DNA of 64,000 bases from contig NZ_CP020046.1 in assembly GCF_002028405.1 (NCBI RefSeq), positions 2,542,001 through 2,606,000 of the forward strand. The letters are read 5' to 3'. A program made the position numbers and the translations under genes. Below the pieces are notes generated by a model. It did no database searches and was not told where the DNA came from. It saw only the letters and a program-made list of their open reading frames with translations. This document shows, one piece after another, positions 39,544 through 48,150 of the stretch (its first letter is position 1; each line of letters begins with the position of its first letter). The stretch is from Thiomonas intermedia. GTDB lineage: Bacteria > Pseudomonadota > Gammaproteobacteria > Burkholderiales > Burkholderiaceae_C.

Positions 39544-40848
39544 TCCGTGATCGGTGCCGATCGTCTGCGCCGGGCGCGACTGAAGCGCCGCGTGCGGAAG
39601 CCAGAGTCGCAGCAACGGAGCGGTGATCACGGTGCTGAAAATCGCCATCAGCACCAGCATGGTGAACACGTTGTGCGACAGTACGCCGAGGTCATAGCCC
39701 ACGTTGATGACGATGAGCTCCATGAGCGCGCGGGTGTTCATCAACGCACCCATCACGCCCGATTGCGCACGACTCATGCCGCATCGGCGTGCCGCCAGGT
39801 AGGCGCCGCCGAACTTGCCCAAGGTGGCCAATGCGATGAGCAGCAAACACCAGCCCCAGAGCGGCGCGCTGGACAGTCCCCCCAGATCGGTGCGCAGTCC
39901 GGTATAGGTGAAGAAAATGGGTAGGAAAAACACCAGGACGAAAGGACTGATCTGAGTCTTCCAGGCCTGCACAAGGCGGGCCTGATCGTGCAGGATGACG
40001 CCCATCATGAAGCCGCCGAAGATGGCGAAGATGCCTATTTGATAGGTCGTCATGCCAGAGACGAAGATGGCGGCCAGCACCACGCCCAGCAAATTGGGCG
40101 ACAGATCGTCGCCGTCCGACTGCAAGCGGCGGATGATTCTGCGCATCAGCGGGCGAACCGCGAGAACCCAGATGAGCGCAAACCCGACGACCAGGGCTAC
40201 CTTGAGGCCGAACGCCGCGGGCTGGAACCCACTCACCGCCAGCATGGTGACCAGGGCCAGCAGCAGCCAGCCCACCACGTCGTTGAAAGCTGCCGCGCTG
40301 ATGGCGATGACCCCTAGTGGCGTGCGATGCAGGTCGAAGTCCACGAGGATGCGTCCGAGAATGGGCAGGGCCGTGATGGAAAACGCCGTCGCGACGAACA
40401 GGGCGCTGATGCCGAAACGGGCGTCAGGTGACAGCGTTGACGCGCTGGCGGCGCCGAACCCCAGACCGAGCGCGAAAGGGGCCGTCATGCTGGCCACGCC
40501 GATCCAAAGGACCGCGCGACGATTCTCTCGATGGCCGAGGTGAGCAAAGTCGAACTCCAGGCCGATCTGGAACATCAGCAGAATCAGCCCGATCTGTGAC
40601 AGGATCTGCAACGGCGTTCCGGATGTGGAGTGAAAGACGAAGGCAAACAGGTTCGGGGCCAGCAGGCCCAGGAGCGAGGGCCCCAACAGGATGCCGATCA
40701 CGATTTCACCGACCGCGGCCGTCTGCCCCAAACGCAAGGCCACCACGCCACCAACCCGACCCGCAAGCACGATGACCGTGAGTTGCAGCAGGGTGAAGAA
40801 CAGCAGGGTTTCGGTCGCGTGGACGGGCAAAGGCGTGTGGGTACTCAT
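39535..40848 (-). CDS. Cation:proton antiporter, CPA2 family
   Basis: A 437-residue membrane protein with about 12-13 helices. It shows CPA2 features: LGQTAAVGEIVIGILLGPSLL near residue 41, LLMFQIGLEFDF near 89 and NDVVGWLL near 188 with the ion-binding Asp. No RCK/TrkA-N domain follows, so it is a bare transport domain. It starts 25 bases after fabG and may be the last gene of the pigment operon. A link to pigment function, for example coping with the proton gradient used by the exporter, is only inferred. Confidence 0.82.
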   Translation of the reverse strand: MSTHTPLPVHATETLLFFTLLQLTVIVLAGRVGGVVALRLGQTAAVGEIVIGILLGPSLLGLLAPNLFAFVFHSTSGTPLQILSQIGLILLMFQIGLEFDFAHLGHRENRRAVLWIGVASMTAPFALGLGFGAASASTLSPDARFGISALFVATAFSITALPILGRILVDFDLHRTPLGVIAISAAAFNDVVGWLLLALVTMLAVSGFQPAAFGLKVALVVGFALIWVLAVRPLMRRIIRRLQSDGDDLSPNLLGVVLAAIFVSGMTTYQIGIFAIFGGFMMGVILHDQARLVQAWKTQISPFVLVFFLPIFFTYTGLRTDLGGLSSAPLWGWCLLLIALATLGKFGGAYLAARRCGMSRAQSGVMGALMNTRALMELIVINVGYDLGVLSHNVFTMLVLMAIFSTVITAPLLRLWLPHAALQSRPAQTIGTDHGSA

Positions 40849-40873
40849 GGCTGGCGTGGAAGAGCCGCGCGAG

Positions 40874-41614
40874 TCAGATCATCCCGCCATTGATGGAGAT
40901 GATCTGTCCGCTGATATAGGCAGAGCGCTCGGAAGCGAGGAATCCCACAAGGTCGGCAACCTCCTCGGGTTGTCCGGCGCGCTTCATCGGTACCAGACGG
41001 GCCACAGCCTCGGCATTGAAATGGTCGGCGCTCATCGGGGTGGCGATGATGCCTGGGGCGACGGCATTCACCGTGATGCCCCGGCTGGCCACCTCCAGCG
41101 CCAGGGATTTGGTGGCCGCATGCAGCGCCCCCTTTGCGGCGGCATAGTTCACCTGGCCACGATTGCCCGCGATGGCCGCCACCGAGGTGATGTTGATGAT
41201 CCGGCCCCAGCGGGTTCGGATCATGGGCAACAGCAACGGCTGCGTCAGGTGAAAAAAGCCATGGAGATTGACGTCGATGACCCGTTGCCACTGATCGGCG
41301 CGCATGCCGGGAAACACGGCGTCGTCATGCAGGCCGGCATTGTTGACCAGGACTTGCACTGGCCCGTCGGCCAACATCGTTTCGACGGCCGTGGCCGTGG
41401 CCGTGGCGTCGGTGACATCGAATGCCACCGCCTGTGCGGCACAACCCCGACCGCGCAGTTCCGTCGCAAGTGCCTGGGCGCGGGCAAGTCCGCTGTTGGC
41501 GTGGACGATGACGGCATAGCCGTCGGCCGCGAGGCGACGGCAGATGGCGGCGCCGATGCCGCCGCTGCCGCCGGTGACCAGGGCGCGGCGTGTGACAGGG
41601 GTCGAGTCAGTCAT
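40874..41614 (-). CDS. 3-oxoacyl-ACP reductase, FabG-like (ketoreductase of the polyene PKS)
   Basis: A 246-residue short-chain dehydrogenase. The cofactor motif TGGSGGIG spans residues 14-21, NNAG 91-94, and the catalytic triad is Ser144, Tyr157, Lys161 (NYAAAK). It should reduce each beta-keto group with NADPH before dehydration, since a polyene needs reduction and dehydration in every cycle. The ATG at 41614 overlaps the upstream dehydratase stop by eight bases; the longer open frame is rejected. Confidence 0.88.
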   Translation of the reverse strand: MTDSTPVTRRALVTGGSGGIGAAICRRLAADGYAVIVHANSGLARAQALATELRGRGCAAQAVAFDVTDATATATAVETMLADGPVQVLVNNAGLHDDAVFPGMRADQWQRVIDVNLHGFFHLTQPLLLPMIRTRWGRIINITSVAAIAGNRGQVNYAAAKGALHAATKSLALEVASRGITVNAVAPGIIATPMSADHFNAEAVARLVPMKRAGQPEEVADLVGFLASERSAYISGQIISINGGMI

Positions 41615-42080
41615 GGAGGAACGATGCGTTTGTTGGGACGGTTGTGCCGCGGTCGAGGAGGACCGAGGCGCGGCCTTCGAGCAGGCAGCGATCCGCCCCG
41701 CAGACCTTGAATTGATAGAGCAACAGACCGAGATCGCCACTGATGCGCTCCGCCTCGACGACAAGATCGTGGGGGATGTCATCGAGCCGGTTCACATGGA
41801 GATCGACCGCACGCACGCTGATCAGCATGCCAGGCCGGGGCGGCGCATCCTGATCGCTGACCAGCGCCCCATGGATGGCCATGGCTTGTGCGGCATATTC
41901 GATGCCGCAGGCCGCACCCAGCCGGCCGTGCTGACACAAAGGATGATCCGGAAGGCGATGGTTGATGGCGACGCATGCGATGCGCTCTCCATCCCAGGTG
42001 AGAACGCTTTCGAGCAGGCACATCCGACCCTGATGCGGGATGTGAGCGGCGATCCAGGTGTGATCGAGGGCGGCGACCAT
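41607..42080 (-). CDS. Hotdog-fold 3-hydroxyacyl-ACP dehydratase, ApeP-like
   Basis: A 157-residue hotdog protein. The IPHQGRMCLLESV string near residues 14-26 carries the family His, and the central helix ACGIEYAAQAMAIHG near 57-71 carries the acidic partner, which resembles the dehydratase ApeP of E. coli-type aryl polyene systems. It would remove water from hydroxyacyl-ACP to form double bonds. A second, FabZ-like dehydratase is encoded further up the operon (49127-49462), so the two probably work as a pair, as ApeI and ApeP do. Confidence 0.78.
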   Translation of the reverse strand: MVAALDHTWIAAHIPHQGRMCLLESVLTWDGERIACVAINHRLPDHPLCQHGRLGAACGIEYAAQAMAIHGALVSDQDAPPRPGMLISVRAVDLHVNRLDDIPHDLVVEAERISGDLGLLLYQFKVCGADRCLLEGRASVLLDRGTTVPTNASFLHD

Positions 42081-42094
42081 GGCGTGGGGGCGGG

Positions 42095-42913
42095 TCAGCT
42101 TGGATCGATCGTCACGGCGAGGCCCTGACCAGGCAGGTGATCGAGTACCACCGTGCCTGATTCGCCCCGACTCAACGCCTCAAGCAAGGGCAAGGCACGG
42201 GCCGCGGGAATCGAGCGGCGCAGCGCGTCGAGGTCTGCATTCGTCAGGGTGTTGGCGGGGTCGTCCGTGAAGGGAGCTGCGGCCCGGATGCTGAGCCGGG
42301 CCAGGCTGCGGTCGCTGCGTTTGGGAGTCAAGGCCAGCGCCAGGCCGAAGCTGTCCGGAATGGGGCGAACGCTGTGCAGCGGCTCGGGGTAGCCCGTGTC
42401 ATAGGCCAGCAGCAGGACGGGCTGCTGCAGCACGGCGACCTGAACCAGTGCTTCCAGCAGGCCGACGCCGAAGCTGGCATCGAGTGCGCACAACACGGTC
42501 GAGGGCGCCATCGCCCCGGTGGCGATGCCCCAGTAGCCGGAGGCTGCGTTGTGTACCGAATTGTGGAACCGTGTGGGCGAGATCATGCGATCACTGCAGG
42601 CGAGTGCCGCACAGATCTCATGGCAGTTGAGGCCGTCACTTCCCGATGAGGTGAACACCGTGGCCAGATGAGCTGCTTGCATCCCGGCGGCAGCCACAGC
42701 CTCCAGACCGGTCGCGAGGGTGAGCTTGACGGCCGCGGTGGCGCGCCTTCGCTCGGCCGCAGGCAGGGTCTGGGGGGCGGGCAGCTGCGTGCGGCACGAC
42801 AGATATATCGCTTCGCCGCGCAGGATCGATCGGGTCTGGGGCCAATTCTGCAGGCCCGGCCCCAGCAGGCCGATGCCGTCCAGCGAGGCGGTCAGACGGG
42901 TCATGACGCTCAT
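42095..42913 (-). CDS. Short ketosynthase-like protein (chain-length-factor type)
   Basis: A 272-residue protein with only the N-terminal thiolase-type half of a ketosynthase (beta-ketoacyl synthase N-terminal-2 family). Where active ketosynthases have the nucleophilic Cys, it reads HNAASG with Ala123-Ala124, so it is probably non-catalytic and pairs with the full ketosynthase encoded directly upstream, as the chain-length factor ApeC does. Start at ATG 42913, two bases from the upstream stop; a second ATG lies at 42904. The region upstream in frame overlaps that gene and is rejected. Confidence 0.78.
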   Translation of the reverse strand: MSVMTRLTASLDGIGLLGPGLQNWPQTRSILRGEAIYLSCRTQLPAPQTLPAAERRRATAAVKLTLATGLEAVAAAGMQAAHLATVFTSSGSDGLNCHEICAALACSDRMISPTRFHNSVHNAASGYWGIATGAMAPSTVLCALDASFGVGLLEALVQVAVLQQPVLLLAYDTGYPEPLHSVRPIPDSFGLALALTPKRSDRSLARLSIRAAAPFTDDPANTLTNADLDALRRSIPAARALPLLEALSRGESGTVVLDHLPGQGLAVTIDPS

Positions 42914-42915
42914 CG

Positions 42916-44139
42916 CTAACCTCCTCGTGCCAGAACCAGGCTGCAATTGGTTCCGCCAAAACCAAAGGAGTTGCTCATCACATGCCGTGGCGCCGTCTCG
43001 ACGGGCTGCAACAGATAGTTCAGCGGGGTGTCGCGCGTGAAGGCTGGGTCGAGCATGTCGGCTCCCGTGCCTCCCGGCAGGAAGCCGTGACGCAACGCCA
43101 ACATGCAGAAGACCGCTTCCACACCGCCCGCTGCACCCAGGGTGTGGCCGGTCGCGCCCTTGGTCGAACTGCAGGGCGTGGTGGGGCCGAACAGGGACGC
43201 CACGGCCCGGCCTTCCGCACGGTCATTGCTGGGGGTGGCGGTGCCGTGTAGGTTGATGTAGTCGATGGCCGAGGGCTGCAGTCCCGCCTGGGCAAGCGCA
43301 GCCTGCATGGCCAGACGCGCGCCCAGTCCCTCGGGGTGGGGCGAGGACATGTGATGGGCGTCGCTGGACTCGCCTGCGCCCAGCAGAAGCACGGCCTCGT
43401 CGGCGGCTTGTGCTGGCGCGGCTTCGAGCAGCACAAACGCGGCGGCTTCGCCAATGGAAAGACCCATTCGCCGGGCATCGAAGGGGCGACAGGGGTCGGG
43501 GGCCAGCAGTTCCAGGGCGTTGAACCCGTACAACGTGGTCAGGCACAGACTGTCCACGCCGCCCACCACGGCGCAGTCGATCATGTTCGCCGCAATCATG
43601 CGCTGCGCGGTCGCGAACACTTTGGCACTGGACGAGCAGGCGGACGAGACCACCATGGCGGGGCCACGAAGCCCGAACCGGGCGCTGACATACGCGGCGA
43701 GGGAGTAGGTGTTGTGCGTCTGTGCGTAGTGCAGATCGGTGGTGAATGCGCCTTGCGCGTCGCGCTCCCGGTAGGCCAGTTCGGTTTGCAGAATGCCCGA
43801 AGTGCTGGTGCCGAGGAAGACGCCGACCCGGTGGCTGCCGTGGCGGGCCGCAGCGGCCTGCACGGCTGCGGCAAAGCCGTCCTGCTGCAAGGCGAGTTCG
43901 GCCAGACGGTTGTTGCGGCAGTCGTAGTCGGCCCATTGCCGCGGCAGACGCACCTCGTCCACGCCCGCGACTTCGCCGATCCATGTGGGCAGGTCGACGG
44001 TTTCGAAGCGGCAAGGCGCAAGCCCGCTGCTGCCCTGGCGCAAGGCCAGCCGATGAAGCTCCAGGCCCGTACCCAGGCAGCTGGTGACGGTGGCGGCGGC
44101 GAACTGCAATGGAGGCGAGGGAGAGGCTGGGGGTTGCAT
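42916..44139 (-). CDS. Beta-ketoacyl-ACP synthase (polyene ketosynthase)
   Basis: A 407-residue condensing enzyme with an intact Cys-His-His site: Cys168 in SSACSSSAK, His298 in NLHGTATPSND and His332 in KGATGHTLGAAGG, with Lys327. The C-terminal SNSFGFGGTNCSLVL signature is present. It extends the aryl starter with malonyl-ACP units, most likely as a heterodimer with the short ketosynthase-like protein. A 60-base gap separates it from the deacetylase gene, the largest break inside the minus arm. Confidence 0.9.
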   Translation of the reverse strand: MQPPASPSPPLQFAAATVTSCLGTGLELHRLALRQGSSGLAPCRFETVDLPTWIGEVAGVDEVRLPRQWADYDCRNNRLAELALQQDGFAAAVQAAAARHGSHRVGVFLGTSTSGILQTELAYRERDAQGAFTTDLHYAQTHNTYSLAAYVSARFGLRGPAMVVSSACSSSAKVFATAQRMIAANMIDCAVVGGVDSLCLTTLYGFNALELLAPDPCRPFDARRMGLSIGEAAAFVLLEAAPAQAADEAVLLLGAGESSDAHHMSSPHPEGLGARLAMQAALAQAGLQPSAIDYINLHGTATPSNDRAEGRAVASLFGPTTPCSSTKGATGHTLGAAGGVEAVFCMLALRHGFLPGGTGADMLDPAFTRDTPLNYLLQPVETAPRHVMSNSFGFGGTNCSLVLARGG

Positions 44140-44199
44140 GTCCAGGGGGACGACTTTGAGACTCGGTTCATTTGAGGGGATATCGACCCGGCTGATGGT

Positions 44200-45084
44200 T
44201 CACGGCAACACGGCAGGTCGGGATCGGGCGTTCTGGTCTGCCGGGCGATCGGCGCACGCAGCCTTTAAGGTCACGGGTTGAAGCCCGGCTTGGCGCAGAG
44301 CCTGCAGCAATTCGGGAAGAACCTCCAGGATGACGGGCCGGCCCTGCGCCGTGCGCGCGGCATGGCCATCGTGAAGCAGCAGGATGTCGCCCGCCTTCAA
44401 ATGACGCAAGAGCCGCCGCAGCACCACGGCCGGGCGGGTTTCGCGGGTATCGAAGCCGCGGCGTGTCCAGCTCGTTAGCCGGAGGTCGTGTTGGGCCAGT
44501 ACGGGGGAAAGAAACAGGTTGCGCAGCCCAGCGGGCGCGCGGAAGAAGCGTGGTCTCACGCCCGTGCAGGTCTGGATCATTTGCTGAGCCTGCTGCAGTT
44601 CCCGGGCGAAGCCGCGCGGCCCGAGCAGCGAAAAGTGGTGACGGTGATGTGCGCTGTGATTCTCGATCGCATGGCCGCGCCGTGCGATGGCCCGGCTCAG
44701 CGCCGGATGGGCCTGCACGCGCTCGCCGATGCAGAAAAAGGTGGCACGCACATCGTGGCGATCGAGCAAGTCGAGGACTTCGGGCGTGACTTCCGGGTCC
44801 GGCCCGTCGTCTATGGTCAGCGCCACTTCACCGCGCAGAGCTGCCTCTCTGGGCAGTCGGCTGAGATTGGCGCCCAGGGCGTGACAGCGCGGCCACAGAC
44901 CCGCAAGCGTCAGCACCAGATGATTGAGCGCGAGCAGGGCGAGAAGCCAGGGCCACAGGCCAGGCCGCCAGGCGATGGCGATCAGTGCGCCCAGATGCAG
45001 GAGCACCGAGGCCGTCACCAGGGGCGGTGGGCGCCAGGCCGGCACAGGCGGCAGGGAGGGGGCGGCATTGTCGAACATGGTCAT
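44200..45084 (-). CDS. Polysaccharide deacetylase (NodB domain) with membrane anchor
   Basis: A 294-residue protein. Two hydrophobic segments lie at about residues 22-38 and 43-62. The NodB domain has TIDDGPDP (Asp92-Asp93), the metal-binding HSAHH (His143, His147) and the RAPAGLRN motif near 180, so it should be a metal-dependent carbohydrate esterase. It is uncommon in described aryl polyene clusters and hints that an N-acetylated sugar carried by the lipid anchor is deacetylated. ATGA overlap with the exporter gene (start 45084; ATG at 45078 also possible). Confidence 0.82.
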   Translation of the reverse strand: MTMFDNAAPSLPPVPAWRPPPLVTASVLLHLGALIAIAWRPGLWPWLLALLALNHLVLTLAGLWPRCHALGANLSRLPREAALRGEVALTIDDGPDPEVTPEVLDLLDRHDVRATFFCIGERVQAHPALSRAIARRGHAIENHSAHHRHHFSLLGPRGFARELQQAQQMIQTCTGVRPRFFRAPAGLRNLFLSPVLAQHDLRLTSWTRRGFDTRETRPAVVLRRLLRHLKAGDILLLHDGHAARTAQGRPVILEVLPELLQALRQAGLQPVTLKAACADRPADQNARSRPAVLP

Positions 45085-47498
45085 GGCGGATTGTGCCCTG
45101 CCTCTGACGGTCGATCAGGCGCCGACAGCATGGCCGAGAACAACAGGGCCAGCAGGGCCCCGGGGGCTACGGTCGCACCCAGGGCCTGCAGCACCGGGAC
45201 ACCCGACAGCAATAAGGGGCCAAAACCCGCCACGGTCGTCAGATTGGCGAACAGCAACGACGCCAGAGTGGTCGGCTCCGGTCCGTCTCCCTCCTGCTGG
45301 CTCCGGTTGAAAAACAAGGCGTAGTTCGAACCGACTGCGACGATCAGCATCATGCCCACCAGATGCAGCAGGGTGAGTTGCACGCCGGCCAGCAGCAGCC
45401 CCGCCACCACGACCAGCACGGCGGCCAACAACGGGGCCAGGACGCGGGCGGTGCGCCGCGGCGAGCGCAGGGCGATCAGCAGCAAGAGGGCAATGGCTGC
45501 GATGCCGGCCAGCGAGAGCCAGGCCGCCGTATGCAGATATCCGTCATACAGGCGCGTGCTGGCCGCCCCCAGATTGATGACTTGCGCGCCAGTGCCGGCG
45601 AGCGCGGCCTGCACGCGGGTTTCGTCAATGGAACCGTTGACGGGCGCGCGCAGCGGCATCAGGGCCACCCAGCCGCCCGTCGGCGGATGCAGCAGCAGTC
45701 CATCGAGTGCCATGGCGAACGAGGTGTGCGCCAGATCGGCCCGGGTGAGCAGTGGCAGATGCCGGGCAGCCGCCACGTCTCGCACGAAGGGGGCCAGCAC
45801 CGAGGGTTGGACCGGCAGGTTCTTCAGGGCGGCATCCAGCCGGCCCTGAAGCTGTGGCGCATCGGGCAAGGCCTGCTGCCGGGCTCGCTGCGCAGCCTGA
45901 CTCGGCAAATAGCGGGCGGGACTGTCGAAGCCCGCAATCACACCCTGCGTCTGAAGCTCTTGCAGATGCGGGCTGATGCGCTCGGCCGCGGCCAGCGCGG
46001 CGTCGAGATGGGGCGCATGAACGGTGACCAGATCCACGGCGTCGGGCGCGCCGAGCTGTGAACGCAACTCGGCGTTGAGCGCCAGCGATGAGGCGCTGAT
46101 CGGGCTGAGCGCGGATAGACGCGTATTCCAGACGTCATCGCGATGACGTGCGATGACGATGATCGCAGCCAAGGCCAGCAGGACCACCGCCCAGCGTGCG
46201 CGTCGCAGATGCGCCACTCCCTGACGGAGCGCCTGTCCGGTGCGGCGAAGGTCGCGCACGGCGAAGTTCGCGGGCAGAAGCAGCGGCAGCACGAAGCGGG
46301 TGACCAGGGCTGCGGCCAGCAGCCCGGCAATGGAGTAGGCCCCGAGTTGCGCGAGGCCCGGGAAATCGGACAACAACAACGTGGCGAAACCGACGACGGA
46401 GGTGAGCATGCCCAGGCGGATGGTCGGCCAGAAGCGCTGCAGCCAGTCGCGGCGGGCCGTGGCGTTCTGCTGGCCCGACTGAACAAACAAATAGATGGAG
46501 TAATCCACAGCCTCGCCGATGAGCGTGGTGCCGAACCCGAGAGTGATGCCCTGGACCACGCCGAACCCCAGGCTGACGGCGGTGATGCCGGCGACCACGC
46601 CGGTAAGCACCGGAAGCAGCCCCAGCAGCAACACGGATATGGATCGATAGACCAAGAGCAGCAGGACAACGATGAGAACGCCCCCGATCCAAGAGACCCG
46701 CTCGACCGCGCCCCTGATGGTGCTGCGTGATTGCACGGCGAAAACGGCGGTGCCGCTGATCACCAACGTAGTGGGACGAACCGAGGTCGGGCCGTGGGTC
46801 GATGCCGAAGAGTCGGCCCTCGTTTGCTGTGGGGTGAGTTGTCGCTGCGCTTCGGCAAAGGCGTCTTGCACCGCCGTGAGCGCCGCCTGCTGGCCGTCGG
46901 TATCAGTCCCGGCGGCACGAGTCTGCAACAGCAGCAGGGCGCGAGACATGTCCTTGGCGGCCCAGACGCCATCCACCTTGTGAGGCTGCGTACCGTTGGC
47001 CATAGTGCCAAGCAGCTGAAGCAGAGTGCCCGTGGGGTCTGCGGGGAAAAGGGCCTTGAGGCTGCCGCCCATGGGCGAGGCAAGCTGATCGATGCTGCTG
47101 GAGATGGCACGGTGCAGTCCGGCTTCGGAGAAGGCCTGCGGCGTGGTCTCGGGGCTGAGCAGATAGCGGTATTGAAACAGCAGGGTCTCGTCGGGCTGCG
47201 CAGGGTTCGACTCGCCGTTGTTCACGGAGACGAAAGCCGGGTTGTGGCGTAACCGGGCGGCGAGTGCCCGCGAGAGCGCGGCACGGGTGCTTGCGTCACC
47301 GCCGTCGATGCCCACCAGCAGAAGGCGTGAAATCAGCCCGTCGCGCAATTGATCGACCAGCACCTGTTCCTGCGCCGTGGGCTTGCTCGGAAGAAAGGCC
47401 GACATGTCTGCCGTGTAGCGGCTTTGCACGATGACGGCAAGCCCGGCTGCCCATGCCGCCAGCCAGCACAGCAGCGGGATGAAACGACGCGGCATCAT
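45081..47498 (-). CDS. MMPL/RND-family exporter, pigment locus
   Basis: An 805-residue membrane protein with the RND layout: one helix at residues 6-26, a periplasmic loop to about 245, five helices to about 410, then the mirrored second half. SRYTADMSAFLPSKP near 26-40 matches aryl polyene and hopanoid-type MMPL exporters. Such proteins are expected to move the finished polyene lipid from the inner membrane toward the outer membrane. A LolA-like partner is encoded just upstream. No clear Shine-Dalgarno; two adjacent ATGs (47498, 47495). Confidence 0.85.
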   Translation of the reverse strand: MMPRRFIPLLCWLAAWAAGLAVIVQSRYTADMSAFLPSKPTAQEQVLVDQLRDGLISRLLLVGIDGGDASTRAALSRALAARLRHNPAFVSVNNGESNPAQPDETLLFQYRYLLSPETTPQAFSEAGLHRAISSSIDQLASPMGGSLKALFPADPTGTLLQLLGTMANGTQPHKVDGVWAAKDMSRALLLLQTRAAGTDTDGQQAALTAVQDAFAEAQRQLTPQQTRADSSASTHGPTSVRPTTLVISGTAVFAVQSRSTIRGAVERVSWIGGVLIVVLLLLVYRSISVLLLGLLPVLTGVVAGITAVSLGFGVVQGITLGFGTTLIGEAVDYSIYLFVQSGQQNATARRDWLQRFWPTIRLGMLTSVVGFATLLLSDFPGLAQLGAYSIAGLLAAALVTRFVLPLLLPANFAVRDLRRTGQALRQGVAHLRRARWAVVLLALAAIIVIARHRDDVWNTRLSALSPISASSLALNAELRSQLGAPDAVDLVTVHAPHLDAALAAAERISPHLQELQTQGVIAGFDSPARYLPSQAAQRARQQALPDAPQLQGRLDAALKNLPVQPSVLAPFVRDVAAARHLPLLTRADLAHTSFAMALDGLLLHPPTGGWVALMPLRAPVNGSIDETRVQAALAGTGAQVINLGAASTRLYDGYLHTAAWLSLAGIAAIALLLLIALRSPRRTARVLAPLLAAVLVVVAGLLLAGVQLTLLHLVGMMLIVAVGSNYALFFNRSQQEGDGPEPTTLASLLFANLTTVAGFGPLLLSGVPVLQALGATVAPGALLALLFSAMLSAPDRPSEAGHNPP

Positions 47499-47532
47499 GG
47501 GGCAGGAGGCCAGGGCTGCACGGCGGCGGAGG

Positions 47533-48150
47533 TCATGGCACAGGCTGCTCGCGCAGGGTCATCAGCGAGCTGTCGCCGTCAGCCTGCTGCACGGCGATGG
47601 TCTGCACCTGCCCCTGTCGGCCTGCGATCTGGATGCTGCGCACACGGGTGCGCGCCTTCGCATCGACCGGCACCAAGGTGAGTTTCCAGTGAGTCGCGGG
47701 ACCCTTAAGCGTGGTGGTGTAGTCGCGTTGCAGTGCCCTGCGGTCGCCATTGAGTGTCGCGCGGATGCTGTTGATCAATACGGCGATGTCGGGATGGTCT
47801 CGCAGGTCGAACTGATGGCTGCGCCCGTCCATTTCGACCGTCACTTGATTGGCCTGCAGGATCAAGGTCTGGGCCTTGGGCTTGAGGGTGCGCATTTCAA
47901 GAAAGTCAGGTGCAGCAAAACGCAGCTCGCCCGACGATTCGACCGGGGCATCGAGCATGGCAAGCGTCTTGGTCTCCACGAAGCTGGCGCGGTTGGCCGG
48001 ATGGCTGGCCAGGGCTTGCATCAGGGTATCGAGCGTCCAGTCCGCAGCCATCGACCAGGACGATAGGCACAGCAGGCTGCTCATCAACGCGGCGCGAAGA
48101 AGCGCACCTGGCGCAAAGCGGTTTGAGCGTGAAAGGGGGCGTTTCGTCAT
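47533..48150 (-). CDS. LolA-like outer-membrane carrier protein, pigment locus
   Basis: A 205-residue exported protein with a signal peptide (about 1-35, ending SSWSMA-A). The sequence after it (WTLDTLMQALASHPANRASFVETKTLAML) and the LRFAAPDFLEMRTLKP segment near 75 match the LolA-like proteins of aryl polyene loci, which share the half-barrel fold that carries lipids through the periplasm. It overlaps the acyltransferase gene (ATGA) and sits before the exporter gene, which suggests that the two proteins hand over the polyene lipid. Confidence 0.8.
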   Translation of the reverse strand: MTKRPLSRSNRFAPGALLRAALMSSLLCLSSWSMAADWTLDTLMQALASHPANRASFVETKTLAMLDAPVESSGELRFAAPDFLEMRTLKPKAQTLILQANQVTVEMDGRSHQFDLRDHPDIAVLINSIRATLNGDRRALQRDYTTTLKGPATHWKLTLVPVDAKARTRVRSIQIAGRQGQVQTIAVQQADGDSSLMTLREQPVP

